Of a stretch of DNA of 64,000 nucleotides, positions 53,513 to 62,303 are shown piece by piece. The notes beneath the pieces were generated by a model. The model worked only from the letters and a program-made list of their open reading frames with translations. It ran no database searches and was not told where the DNA came from. The position numbers and the translations under genes were made by a program. The first letter of the stretch is position 1, and each line of letters begins with the position of its first letter. This DNA is from Sinorhizobium mexicanum (GTDB lineage Bacteria > Pseudomonadota > Alphaproteobacteria > Rhizobiales > Rhizobiaceae): the NCBI RefSeq assembly GCF_013488225.1, contig NZ_CP041238.1, positions 3,187,501 to 3,251,500 of the forward strand, written 5' to 3'.

Positions 53513-54613
53513 ATGGCTGAACCACTCAAGAACCTTCTGCATCCGGGAGTCGTCCTTGAAATCGCCACGCATCTCGACCGGAATGCGGATACATTCGACG
53601 GCGAGCGCTTCATTGCGCTCGCATCGCATGACCTGGATTCGCTCGAATTGATGGAGCGATCGCTGCGAATCCGCGACGCGCTCCTTCAGACGCTGCCGGA
53701 AGATTTCCCTGCCGCCGCCGAGATCCTGCAGCGGGCGCTGCCGGGAAACGACACACCAGGGCTGAGCGGCTGGGCACTACTCCCGGTAAACCAGTTCATC
53801 GCGGCTCGCGGCCTGGACGATTTCGAACTCTCGCTCTCGCTGCTGCGCCGCCTGACACCGCATTTCACCGCGGAATTCGGCATCCGCGCTTTCATCCATC
53901 GGGACCAGCAACGAGCGCTGGCAATAATCTCCAGCTGGACGAGCGACGACAATCATCACGTCCGGCGGCTGGCAAGCGAAGGCACGCGCCCGCGCCTGCC
54001 CTGGGCCATGCGGCTGCCGGAACTGATCCGCGATCCAAAGCCGATCCTTCCGATCCTCGTAGCGCTGATCGACGACCCCGAAGATTACGTGCGCCGCTCC
54101 GTCGCGAACAGCCTCAACGACATCGCCAAGGATCACCCGGATCTCGTCGCACAGTTCGCGGCCGCGCATGTCGACCGCGCATCGCCGGAACGCCTGAGAT
54201 TGCTCCGCCACGCCTGCCGCACGCTCATGAAGCAGGGGCATGCGGCGGCACTCGCCAACTTCGGTTTCGGTGCGTTGTCAGGCATCGATGCCAGCCTGAC
54301 GCTGGGCACGCCCCTTGTCCGCCTCGGCGAGCATCTTCGCTTCGGTCTGGAAATACGGAATTCCGGCGCGGCCAAGCAAAAAGTCATGATTGACTACGCC
54401 GTGCATCACCAGAAGGCGAACGGCACAACGGCGCCGAAAGTGTTCAAGTGGACGACAACGACGCTCGAATCCGGTGCCGCCTTCGAAATCGAGAAGCTGC
54501 ACTCGATCCGAACGATCACGACGCGACGCTACTATGCCGGCGCGCACAGGGTCGTCGTTCTGATCAACGGTCAACCGATGGCCGGAGCCGATTTCGAGCT
54601 CGTGATCGACTGA
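53513..54613 (+). CDS. DNA alkylation repair glycosylase, AlkC-like (HEAT repeats plus C-terminal Ig-like domain)
   Basis: 366 residues. HEAT-like repeats run through about 250 residues, with SSWTSDDNHHVRRLASEG and TRPRLPWAMRLP in the region that forms the DNA-binding surface in AlkC/AlkD glycosylases. After about residue 255 a beta-rich stretch (QKVMIDYAVHHQKANG, TRRYYAGAHRVVVLINGQ) looks like the Ig-like domain of the AlkC subfamily. It would excise 3-methyladenine-type lesions. The start overlaps no gene and lies 22 bp after the ABM-like gene, so cotranscription is likely. Confidence 0.82.
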   Translation: MAEPLKNLLHPGVVLEIATHLDRNADTFDGERFIALASHDLDSLELMERSLRIRDALLQTLPEDFPAAAEILQRALPGNDTPGLSGWALLPVNQFIAARGLDDFELSLSLLRRLTPHFTAEFGIRAFIHRDQQRALAIISSWTSDDNHHVRRLASEGTRPRLPWAMRLPELIRDPKPILPILVALIDDPEDYVRRSVANSLNDIAKDHPDLVAQFAAAHVDRASPERLRLLRHACRTLMKQGHAAALANFGFGALSGIDASLTLGTPLVRLGEHLRFGLEIRNSGAAKQKVMIDYAVHHQKANGTTAPKVFKWTTTTLESGAAFEIEKLHSIRTITTRRYYAGAHRVVVLINGQPMAGADFELVID

Positions 54614-54912
54614 ATCGGAGCGCCGCTTCGCACGTGCGAAAAGATAGATCTTGACTTTTCCGGTAAAAACAACGACATCGGCGCAGCGTCACCTTCCGGC
54701 CGCCGCGTGAGCGCGCCCTCGGCAACCACTTTCAAGCCGTGAAGAAGGAAAAGCGCAAACATTCGCCGCGATCGGCGGCAGCACAGGCGCATGACGATTT
54801 TTCTTTAACCCACAAGTTCCCAATTCACGCGGGGTTCTTGATGCCAGACTAACCGGAATTGCAATACGGCGATTCCGGCGAATGTGTTTGGCGTCCCCGA
54901 AAGGTATATCCA
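54614..54912. other. Leader region of the DEAD-box helicase gene
   Basis: A 299-bp gap without a gene. It holds the run TTTTTCTTTAACCC near 54799. A TCTTGACTTTTCC (possible -35 at about 54649) lies far upstream, so a long 5' leader, as is common for cold-regulated helicase mRNAs, is possible. Confidence 0.35.
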
Positions 54913-56430
54913 TTGTCCACATTCAAAGAGCTTGGCCTCTCCCAGCAGATTTTGGCGACGCTTGCCGCCAATGGTTTTGAGAAGCCGACGCCCATCCAGA
55001 CGCAGGCCATTCCCGTCGTCCTCAAGGGCCACGACCTCATCGGTCTTGCCCAGACGGGAACCGGCAAGACGGCCGCCTTCGGCCTGCCCATGATCGAGAG
55101 GCTGGTTGCCGACGGCAAGCGCGCCGACCCACGCAACATCCGCGCCCTCGTCCTCGCTCCGACCCGCGAGCTCGTCAACCAGATCGCCGCCAACCTCAAG
55201 GTCTTCGTCAAGAAGACGCCGCTCAAGATCGGCGTCGTCGTCGGTGGGGTCTCGATCAACAAGCAGACCGAACAGCTCGCCCGTGGCGTCGACATTCTTG
55301 TCGCGACCCCCGGCCGCCTGCTGGACCTCGTCAATCGCAAGGCGGTGACGCTGACCCAGGGCCGCTATCTCGTGCTCGACGAGGCCGACCAGATGCTCGA
55401 CCTCGGCTTCATCCACGACCTGCGCAAGATCGCGAAGCTGGTGCCGAAGAACCGCCAGACGCTGCTCTTCTCGGCGACCATGCCGAAGCAGATCGCCGAA
55501 CTCGCCGGCGAATACCTGACCGATCCGCTCAAGGTCGAAGTCACCCCGCCGGGCAAGGCCGCCGACAAGATCGAGCAATACGTCCACTTCGTTCCCGGCA
55601 AAGACTTGAAGACCTCGATCCTCAAGCAGTCGCTTTCCGACAATCCCGACGGCCTTTCGCTCATCTTCAGCCGCACTAAGCACGGCGCCGAGAAGCTGAT
55701 GAAGCATCTGGACCACGTCGGCTTCAAGGCCGCGTCGATCCATGGCAACAAGAGCCAGGGCCAGCGCGAGCGTGCGCTGAAGGCCTTCCGCGATGGTGAA
55801 ATCCGGGTGCTCGTTGCAACCGATGTCGCCGCCCGTGGCATCGACATTCCGGGCGTCACGCATGTCTACAACTACGACCTGCCGGAAGTCCCGGACGCCT
55901 ACGTCCATCGCATCGGCCGCACGGCCCGCAACGGCCGCGACGGTATCGCGATCGCCTTCTGCACCCCGGACGAAATCCGCCTGCTCCGTGACATCGAGAA
56001 GCTGATGGGCATCCAGATCGCCATCGCCAGCGGCGAGGCACCGGCCGATCAGGCGCGTCCGTCCAAGGGACGCGGCGGTCGCGGCAACGGCCAGCGTCAT
56101 GGCAACGGCGGCGGCCACCGACAGGAAGGGCGTCCGCATCGCGAGCGTCCGGCGCGCGAACCGGCGGCAGCCCCGTCGAGCTTTGCCGGGGACGATCTGC
56201 TGCGGGACGAACGGCGTCCGCCGAAGCACGACCGCCGGGATCAGCGCCAGCCGGGCCACGGCCATCATGAAGGCCGGTCGGAAGGCAACCGCAATCACGA
56301 GGGTCGGAAACACCGCGGCCGTCCGGCATCGAAGCACGAGGGCCGACGCCAGCGTGACGGGCAGCCCGGCAACCGCCATGAAAGCGGCCGCGGAAACCGT
56401 CGTACCGACAATGGTGCTCGCCAGGGCTGA
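54913..56430 (+). CDS. DEAD-box RNA helicase, RhlE-type
   Basis: 505 residues from a TTG start at 54913, with GAAAGG 8 bp upstream; the alternative start at 54859 would be another TTG with no support. All DEAD-box motifs are present: Q motif FEKPTPIQTQAIP, AQTGTGKT, PTRELV, TPGR, DEAD, SAT, ATDVAARGID and HRIGRT. The tail after about residue 385 is a low-complexity Gly/Arg/His-rich region with GRGGRGNGQRHGNGGGH-like repeats, suited to RNA binding. It likely remodels ribosomal or structured mRNA, often under cold. Confidence 0.92.
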   Translation: MSTFKELGLSQQILATLAANGFEKPTPIQTQAIPVVLKGHDLIGLAQTGTGKTAAFGLPMIERLVADGKRADPRNIRALVLAPTRELVNQIAANLKVFVKKTPLKIGVVVGGVSINKQTEQLARGVDILVATPGRLLDLVNRKAVTLTQGRYLVLDEADQMLDLGFIHDLRKIAKLVPKNRQTLLFSATMPKQIAELAGEYLTDPLKVEVTPPGKAADKIEQYVHFVPGKDLKTSILKQSLSDNPDGLSLIFSRTKHGAEKLMKHLDHVGFKAASIHGNKSQGQRERALKAFRDGEIRVLVATDVAARGIDIPGVTHVYNYDLPEVPDAYVHRIGRTARNGRDGIAIAFCTPDEIRLLRDIEKLMGIQIAIASGEAPADQARPSKGRGGRGNGQRHGNGGGHRQEGRPHRERPAREPAAAPSSFAGDDLLRDERRPPKHDRRDQRQPGHGHHEGRSEGNRNHEGRKHRGRPASKHEGRRQRDGQPGNRHESGRGNRRTDNGARQG

Positions 56431-56507
56431 CGCCTGCGCGGCGTAGCGCAAAAATGCCAAGCGCGATCGCGGAGTTTCTGCGGTCGCGCGTTATGCTGAG
56501 ACCTTCG

Positions 56508-57065
56508 TCAGAAGGCTATTTCGGCAGCGGGGCAAACACTCACTTTGGCTCTGCCGGCATCGAATCCATCGAGCGTTTCATTGTGATGCGCCACAATCTC
56601 GGGAAACGGCAGGCTTCCCGAGTCAGCGGTCATGTGCCCATCCGCAACAAGCGTCACGTCGTATCCGAGCGTAACGGCCCGCCTGACGGTCGTGTCGACA
56701 CAGAATTGTGACATGCATCCGCCGATGATCAGATGCCTCGCGGACCGTTCCGCGAGGCGCTTCGCAAGATCAGTCTCAAAGAACGAGTCGCAACTCTTCT
56801 TGTGAACGACCACGTCGCTCTCCCTCGGCGCGATCTCGTCGCGGATGGCCCAACCATGTGTCCCGACGGCCAATCGATGATCTTTGTCGCCGTCATGCTG
56901 GACCAACACAACCGGGACGCCAGCAGTTCGCGCCTTAACCTGAAGCATGCTGAGTCGTGCGACGGTCTCCTCTAGCGCCGCATCGATGTGCGGCTGACGC
57001 TCCAGCGTGCCCTTTCCCGATAGAATGGCGTTTTGAACGTCGATTATCAGCAATGCTTTGGTCAT
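56508..57065 (-). CDS. Isochorismatase-family cysteine hydrolase
   Basis: 185 residues. Catalytic triad positions: Asp in LLIIDVQNA (residue 9), Lys in VVVHKKSCDSF, and Cys in GGCMSQFCVDTT. The cis-peptide and Thr region follow. Members hydrolyse isochorismate, nicotinamide, peroxyureidoacrylate or similar amides; the exact substrate cannot be told. It stands alone, 70 bp upstream of nothing obvious, and faces the helicase gene (77-bp gap). Confidence 0.87.
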   Translation of the reverse strand: MTKALLIIDVQNAILSGKGTLERQPHIDAALEETVARLSMLQVKARTAGVPVVLVQHDGDKDHRLAVGTHGWAIRDEIAPRESDVVVHKKSCDSFFETDLAKRLAERSARHLIIGGCMSQFCVDTTVRRAVTLGYDVTLVADGHMTADSGSLPFPEIVAHHNETLDGFDAGRAKVSVCPAAEIAF

Positions 57066-57135
57066 TTGATTTGCAAGCTCCGAGAGTGCCCGCTGTTTCA
57101 GCTATCGACGGCGGCAATGCTTCGGCGCCAGCGAT

Positions 57136-58071
57136 CTACCTGGCGGCAGCGCTGCGGGCCGCGTCGCCGGACGGCACCGGGCGAGCGGCCTTCCGGTTGG
57201 TGAGATAGACCCCCATCACGGCGATGATGGTGCCGACGATCATCGGCAGGGTCAGGGCTTCGCCGAAGAAGAGCGCCGCCTGAACGGCTGCAAGTGGCGG
57301 CACCAGATAGATCAGCGAGGCAGCCCGCGAGACCTGTCCGCGACGGATGAGATAGAGCAACAGCGCGATCGCACCCATCGACAGGCCAAGCACCGACCAG
57401 ACCAGCGCGCCGACAAGCTGCAGGTTCCAGGTGACCTGCAGGTCCTCAAGCGCGAGCGCGAGAGGAACGGTGACGATCAGGGCGCCGGCATATTGCAGCG
57501 TCGCGATGGCACGGATGTCTCCATTTTGAAGGTGCCGTTTCTGGTAGAGCGTGCCGTAGGTGACGGCCGCCATGCCAAGCACGTTGACGAGAACAGGCAG
57601 GATCTGGATCGGCGTCGCGGCGGTATCGATCGCCACCATTTTCGGCAGCACCGCGAGCGCAATGCCGAAAAATCCGAGCACCAGCCCGGTCTGCTGCTGC
57701 CGGGTCAGGTTTTCGTTGATCAGGAGCGGCGCGACGGCTGCGGTCATCAATGGCTGCAGCCCGGCGATGATGCCGGAAATCGCCGCCGGCACCCCCTGCC
57801 CGATGGCCCACCACACGGCACCCAGATAGAGCCCGTGGAGAAACATCCCCGACACGATAGCATGACCGATCGTCGTCCAGGAGCGTGGCCAGCGAGCGCC
57901 CGTCACGACGCAGAAGCCGATGAAGAGCAGGATCGCGAAGGTATAACGCAGCACGAGAAAAGTCAGCGGATCGGCGAAAAAGGCCGCATATTTGGCGACA
58001 ACCCAGCCGGTGGACCAGAGCAGGACGAAGATGGCCGGGGCCAAACGGGCAAGCGTCATCGGTTTTTCCAT
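57136..58071 (-). CDS. EamA/DMT-superfamily transporter
   Basis: 311 residues with about ten membrane helices in two EamA repeats: APAIFVLLWSTGWVVAKYAA with RYTFAILLFIGFCVV, and later GTLYQKRH and ASLIYLVPPLAAVQAALFFGE, the usual EamA end. It probably exports an amino acid or metabolite. The ATG at 58071 is chosen; another ATG lies 12 bp inside. Same strand as the isochorismatase gene, with a 70-bp gap between them. Confidence 0.87.
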   Translation of the reverse strand: MEKPMTLARLAPAIFVLLWSTGWVVAKYAAFFADPLTFLVLRYTFAILLFIGFCVVTGARWPRSWTTIGHAIVSGMFLHGLYLGAVWWAIGQGVPAAISGIIAGLQPLMTAAVAPLLINENLTRQQQTGLVLGFFGIALAVLPKMVAIDTAATPIQILPVLVNVLGMAAVTYGTLYQKRHLQNGDIRAIATLQYAGALIVTVPLALALEDLQVTWNLQLVGALVWSVLGLSMGAIALLLYLIRRGQVSRAASLIYLVPPLAAVQAALFFGEALTLPMIVGTIIAVMGVYLTNRKAARPVPSGDAARSAAAR

Positions 58072-58189
58072 GGCTGGGCACGCCCGCGGCAGATTTAGTC
58101 GGGTGCCGGAGGTCGTGGGCTGATACGAGCACGCCCGCGGATAAAGCGCATGCGGCAATCGGTCAAAGCAATTTTTCTGATGCTCACCA

Positions 58190-58651
58190 TCAGCGAATCG
58201 GAACCATAAGCCTGAGCGACGAGGTCGCGGGTGAAACGAACCCGGCCTCGTATTCCTCACGATAGTGGAAATGGGTCGTATCGACGACGTGCCCCTCGGC
58301 TGCGATCCAGTCGAACATCCTGCCGTAATCCACGAAGACATCCGAGCTCTCGGGACGATGGATCATCGTTACCAGACGCATGGCCGGCAGTTCCACATGC
58401 TGCGGCTGGGTGAAGGTTCCGCCGTCCTCACCCACATAGCCGACGAGATAACGGAAGCCGTCCGACCGATCATTCCAGGAGAGACCGATCAGGGTCGAAT
58501 GATCTTCGGGATGCGCGCGCCGACGATGCTCCTGCGTCTCGGCGATCAGGCGGCGAACGGCACCGTCGGCCGCCTCGACGAATGTGCCCTCCCAGAGGTG
58601 ACCCGTGATCTTTTGCGCCGGGCGCTCCACGATTTCGAACGCTATCGCCAT
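58190..58651 (-). CDS. GyrI-like small-molecule-binding domain protein
   Basis: 153 residues. Pattern FEIVERPAQKITGHLWEGTF, then LIGLSWNDRSDGFRYLVGYV and a C-terminal strand LRLMVPIR, matches the SHS2-type GyrI-like/AraC effector-binding fold as a stand-alone domain. It probably binds or sequesters a small hydrophobic compound. The ATG at 58651 has GGAAGCGAA upstream. Same strand as the EamA transporter, 118 bp ahead of it. Confidence 0.75.
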   Translation of the reverse strand: MAIAFEIVERPAQKITGHLWEGTFVEAADGAVRRLIAETQEHRRRAHPEDHSTLIGLSWNDRSDGFRYLVGYVGEDGGTFTQPQHVELPAMRLVTMIHRPESSDVFVDYGRMFDWIAAEGHVVDTTHFHYREEYEAGFVSPATSSLRLMVPIR

Positions 58652-58899
58652 TTCGCTTCCTCCCATCGCCTTCCGCCGAATGCTCAAATTTCAGGCACCT
58701 GCCGATTTCCCAACGCACATGGAGAAGTCGCCGGGAGCCCGCCGCCGGCTGCGACGGATTTCGGCCGCTCGCGACCGCAGCAGCCGCGTCCCGAAAGACT
58801 TTGAAGGCGGCTCAAAAATTCTCGATCCTCGAATGTGCACGCTTCTTGCATTGCATCAACCATTGTACTCAAATGGTCAAAAATAAGGGGACCACGCCG

Positions 58900-60309
58900 T
58901 TGGCATTTGACGAAATGATGAATGCGGACAGCAGTCCGCGACAGCCATATTCGACCTACAATGAATGGTATGCCAGCCAGGACAGAAATCGGCTCATCGC
59001 GAAATCAAAAGAAGCGGAGAATATCTTCCGCAAGACGGGCATCACCTTCGCGGTCTACGGACACGCAGACTCCTCCGAAAAGCTCATCCCCTTCGACCTT
59101 ATTCCCCGCATCATTTCCGGCCGAGAGTGGCGGAAGCTGGCGCAAGGCATCGAACAGCGGGTGATCGCGCTTAACGCCTTCCTCGACGACATCTACCATA
59201 AGCAGGAGATCGTCCGCGCCGGTCGCATCCCGCGCGAGTTGATCGAGAAAAACGATGCCTTCCTGCCGCAGATGATCGGCTTCAGGCCACCGGGCGGCGT
59301 CTACACGCACATCGTCGGCACCGACATCGTGCGCACCGGCGAAGACCAGTTCTACGTGCTCGAGGACAACGCCCGCACGCCGTCCGGTGTCAGCTACATG
59401 CTGGAAAACCGGGAGACCATGATGCAGATGTTCCCGGAGCTCTTTCACCAGAACCGCGTGCGGCCGGTCGAGAACTATCCGTACCTGCTTCGCCAAAGCC
59501 TCGCCTCGCTGGCGCCGCCCGGGTGCAGCGGGAAGCCGCGTGTCGCCGTGCTGACCCCCGGTATCTACAACTCCGCCTTCTACGAGCACGCCTTCCTTGC
59601 GGACATGATGGGCGTCGAATTGGTCGAGGGCTCGGACCTGCGCGTTATCGACGGCAAGGTGAAGATGCGCACGACGCGCGGCTACGAGGCGATCGACGTG
59701 CTCTACCGCCGCGTCGACGACGACTTCCTCGATCCCCTCACCTTCCGCGCCGATTCCGCGCTCGGCATCCCCGGCATCATGGACGTCTATCGGTCCGGCA
59801 ACATCACCATCGCCAACGCGCCCGGCACCGGCATTTCCGACGACAAGGCGATCTATTCCTATATGCCGGAAATCGTCGAGTTCTACACCGGCCGCAAGCC
59901 CTTGCTCGAGAACGTGCCGACCTGGCGCTGCTCGGAGCCGCAGAGCCTCAAATACGTGCTCGAACACATCGAGGAACTGGTAATCAAGGAAGTCCACGGT
60001 TCCGGCGGTTACGGCATGCTCGTCGGCCCGACCGCAACCAGGAAAGAACGGACCACCTTCGCCGAGAAGCTGAAGGCGCGCCCCGGCAACTACATCGCCC
60101 AGCCGACATTGTCGCTGTCCACCGTTCCGATCCTCGTCAACAAGGGCATCGCTCCTCGCCATGTCGACCTGCGTCCCTACGTCCTCGTCTCCGACAAGGT
60201 GCAGATCATTCCCGGCGGCTTGACCCGCGTCGCGCTGAAAGCCGGCTCCCTGGTGGTCAATTCCAGCCAGGGGGGCGGCACCAAGGATACCTGGGTACTG
60301 GAGGACTGA
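58900..60309 (+). CDS. Circularly permuted ATP-grasp protein
   Basis: 469 residues from the TTG at 58900, which follows AAGGGGACCACG and gives the family start AFDEMMNADSSPRQPY. An ATG at 58873 has no ribosome site. Features: GFRPPGGVYTHIVGTDIVRT, EDQFYVLEDNARTPSGVSYM, then HGSGGYGMLVGP for the nucleotide loop, and GGLTRVALKAGSLVVNSSQG near the end. The family (DUF404/407) is predicted to make peptide-like bonds. It leads a trio with the alpha-E and transglutaminase genes (4 bp and 16 bp gaps), a conserved gene neighbourhood proposed to form a peptide tagging or modification system. Confidence 0.85.
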   Translation: MAFDEMMNADSSPRQPYSTYNEWYASQDRNRLIAKSKEAENIFRKTGITFAVYGHADSSEKLIPFDLIPRIISGREWRKLAQGIEQRVIALNAFLDDIYHKQEIVRAGRIPRELIEKNDAFLPQMIGFRPPGGVYTHIVGTDIVRTGEDQFYVLEDNARTPSGVSYMLENRETMMQMFPELFHQNRVRPVENYPYLLRQSLASLAPPGCSGKPRVAVLTPGIYNSAFYEHAFLADMMGVELVEGSDLRVIDGKVKMRTTRGYEAIDVLYRRVDDDFLDPLTFRADSALGIPGIMDVYRSGNITIANAPGTGISDDKAIYSYMPEIVEFYTGRKPLLENVPTWRCSEPQSLKYVLEHIEELVIKEVHGSGGYGMLVGPTATRKERTTFAEKLKARPGNYIAQPTLSLSTVPILVNKGIAPRHVDLRPYVLVSDKVQIIPGGLTRVALKAGSLVVNSSQGGGTKDTWVLED

Positions 60310-60313
60310 CGCG

Positions 60314-61255
60314 ATGCTGGGAAGAACTGCGAACGGCCTCTACTGGATGTTCCGCTATATCGAGCGCGCGGAGAACAGCGCCCGCCTGATCGATGCGGGC
60401 CTGCGTATGTCGCTGACCCGCAGCGAAGCGACCGAGGACGACTGGGATGGTGTGCTGCAGAGCGCCGGTGTGCGCGAACTCTATGACGAAGTGCACGAGA
60501 CGCTGACGAGCAGCGATGCCATCGACTTCCTGCTTCGCGACCGCGCCAATCCCTCGAGCGTCATGTCCTGCATCGAGGCCGGCCGCCACAATGCCCGCAT
60601 GGTCCGCACGGCGCTAACGCGCGAGACCTGGGAAGCGACCAACGAATGCTGGATCGAGATGAAGGCGATGCTGGCGAAGAAGGCACGGCCCGCCGACCTG
60701 CCCGAGATCATCGACACGATCAAGCGCCGCGCCGGCCTCATCCGCGGCGCCTTCCATGGCACGATGCTGAGGAACGAGATCTTCAACTTCTCGCGCATTG
60801 GAACCTTCATCGAGCGGGCGGACAATACGGCGCGTATTCTCGACGTGAAATATTACGTGCTGCTGCCGGCCGTCGCTGCCGTCGGCTCGTCGATGGACAA
60901 CGTGCAATGGGAATCGATCCTGCGCTCCGTCTCAGCCCATCGCGCCTATGGCTGGGTCTACGACGCCGAGCTCAAGCCGGCGAACATCGCCGACTTCCTC
61001 ATCTCCAACGGACGCATGCCGCGGTCGCTGGCCTATTGCTACGAAAAGATCGTCAGCAATCTCGGCTATCTCGCGCGTGAATACGGCGAGACGCATGCGG
61101 CGCACGAGACCGCCGAGCAGACGCTTGCGGCGCTCCGCAGCCGTTCGATGAACGACATCATGGATCAGGGGCTGCACGAATATCTCGAGGAGTTCATCAG
61201 CGACAACAACCGTCTGGGCCAGGAAATCTCTGACGGCTATCGGTTCTATCACTGA
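60314..61255 (+). CDS. Alpha-E domain protein (DUF403)
   Basis: 313 residues, all-helical, with conserved Glu residues in YIERAENSARLIDAGLR and FIERADNTARILDVKYY. It is the standard partner of the circularly permuted ATP-grasp proteins, thought to act as a helper subunit. It starts 4 bp after the ATP-grasp stop, so the two are translationally linked. Confidence 0.87.
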   Translation: MLGRTANGLYWMFRYIERAENSARLIDAGLRMSLTRSEATEDDWDGVLQSAGVRELYDEVHETLTSSDAIDFLLRDRANPSSVMSCIEAGRHNARMVRTALTRETWEATNECWIEMKAMLAKKARPADLPEIIDTIKRRAGLIRGAFHGTMLRNEIFNFSRIGTFIERADNTARILDVKYYVLLPAVAAVGSSMDNVQWESILRSVSAHRAYGWVYDAELKPANIADFLISNGRMPRSLAYCYEKIVSNLGYLAREYGETHAAHETAEQTLAALRSRSMNDIMDQGLHEYLEEFISDNNRLGQEISDGYRFYH

Positions 61256-61271
61256 GCTTCAGGAGAAGAGC

Positions 61272-62120
61272 ATGCACCTGAAAATCAGCCACACGACCGA
61301 ATATCATTACGATGAACCGGTGCAGTATGCCCTGCAGCGGTTGCGGCTGACGCCGACGACACAAGTGGGCCAAACGGTCCTGAATTGGGAGACTCGCGTC
61401 GAGGGCGCGGCCGTCGAGGTGTCCTACGACGACCACTTCGGCAATCGCACGCACCTCGTCAGCGTCGAGGGAGACCGCCAAGCCATACGGATCGTCGCCA
61501 TCGGTGAGGTGGAGACGGAGGATCGCGCCGGCGTTTTCGGCCCGCATCACTCCTTCGTGCCGCTATGGCTCTATGCACGCGAAACGCCGCTCAGCAAAGC
61601 GGGGAAGCTGATCCGCGATCTCGCGAAATCGGCCGAAGGCGACACCGACCTCGAGCGCGTGCATTCGCTGATGGCGCTCATCCACGAAACGGTCGAATAC
61701 AAGCCCGGCGACACGCAGACAGAAACCACCGCAGAGGAAGCGTTGGAGCGCGGCAAGGGCGTCTGTCAGGACCACGCCCACATCCTGATTTCCGCCGCGC
61801 GCACGCTCGGCCTCCCCGCCCGCTATCTTTCCGGCTATCTGATGATGGAAGGCCATCCGGAGCAGACGGCGAGCCACGCTTGGGCGGAGGTCCATCTCGC
61901 CGGCTTGGGCTGGGTCGGCTTCGACCCCGCCAACAAGATCTGCCCGGACGACCGCTATGTCCGGATCGCGTCCGGCCTCTGCTACCGCGATGCCGCGCCG
62001 ATTTCCGGGCTGGTACACGGCGCCGCCAGCGAGACATTGAAGGTGGCCGTGACGGTCGAGAAGCAGGGGCAGACGCAAAGCCAGAAACAAGGCGAGCAGA
62101 GCCAAAGCCAGAGTCAGTAG
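61272..62120 (+). CDS. Transglutaminase-like cysteine peptidase
   Basis: 282 residues. The N-terminal beta domain begins MHLKISHTTEYHYDEPVQYA. The Cys-His-Asp triad is GKGVCQDHAHI, ASHAWAEVHL and VGFDPANK. The last ~18 residues are a Gln/Ser-rich tail (EKQGQTQSQKQGEQSQSQ in part), unusual for the family and probably disordered. Third gene of the ATP-grasp trio; it could cleave what the ATP-grasp enzyme makes. The proteasome-like Anbu gene that often completes this cluster is not found in the window. Confidence 0.87.
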   Translation: MHLKISHTTEYHYDEPVQYALQRLRLTPTTQVGQTVLNWETRVEGAAVEVSYDDHFGNRTHLVSVEGDRQAIRIVAIGEVETEDRAGVFGPHHSFVPLWLYARETPLSKAGKLIRDLAKSAEGDTDLERVHSLMALIHETVEYKPGDTQTETTAEEALERGKGVCQDHAHILISAARTLGLPARYLSGYLMMEGHPEQTASHAWAEVHLAGLGWVGFDPANKICPDDRYVRIASGLCYRDAAPISGLVHGAASETLKVAVTVEKQGQTQSQKQGEQSQSQSQ

Positions 62121-62180
62121 ATGGCGAGGCATTTCCGGGTAATGACGCCCGGGCCTGCCCCTCATTCGGCCTGCCGGCCA

Positions 62181-62258
62181 CCTTCTCCCCGCAAGCGGGG
62201 CGAAGGGACTCGCGGCGCCGCCCCAGTCCCCGCTCCCCGTGCTTACGGGGAGAGGGTT
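62181..62258. repeat. Palindromic intergenic repeat pair between the transglutaminase gene and ilvD-like gene
   Basis: CCTTCTCCCCGC-aa-GCGGGGCGAAGG and then CCGCTCCCCGTG-cttacggggagaggg-type arms (given in parts). The same CTCCCCGC family occurs at 14875-14900 and 35486-35636. It lies between convergent genes. Confidence 0.65.
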
Positions 62259-62303
62259 AGGTGAGGTGCAAATGCGGGGGGCAACGGCCCCTCGCAAACC
62301 CAA

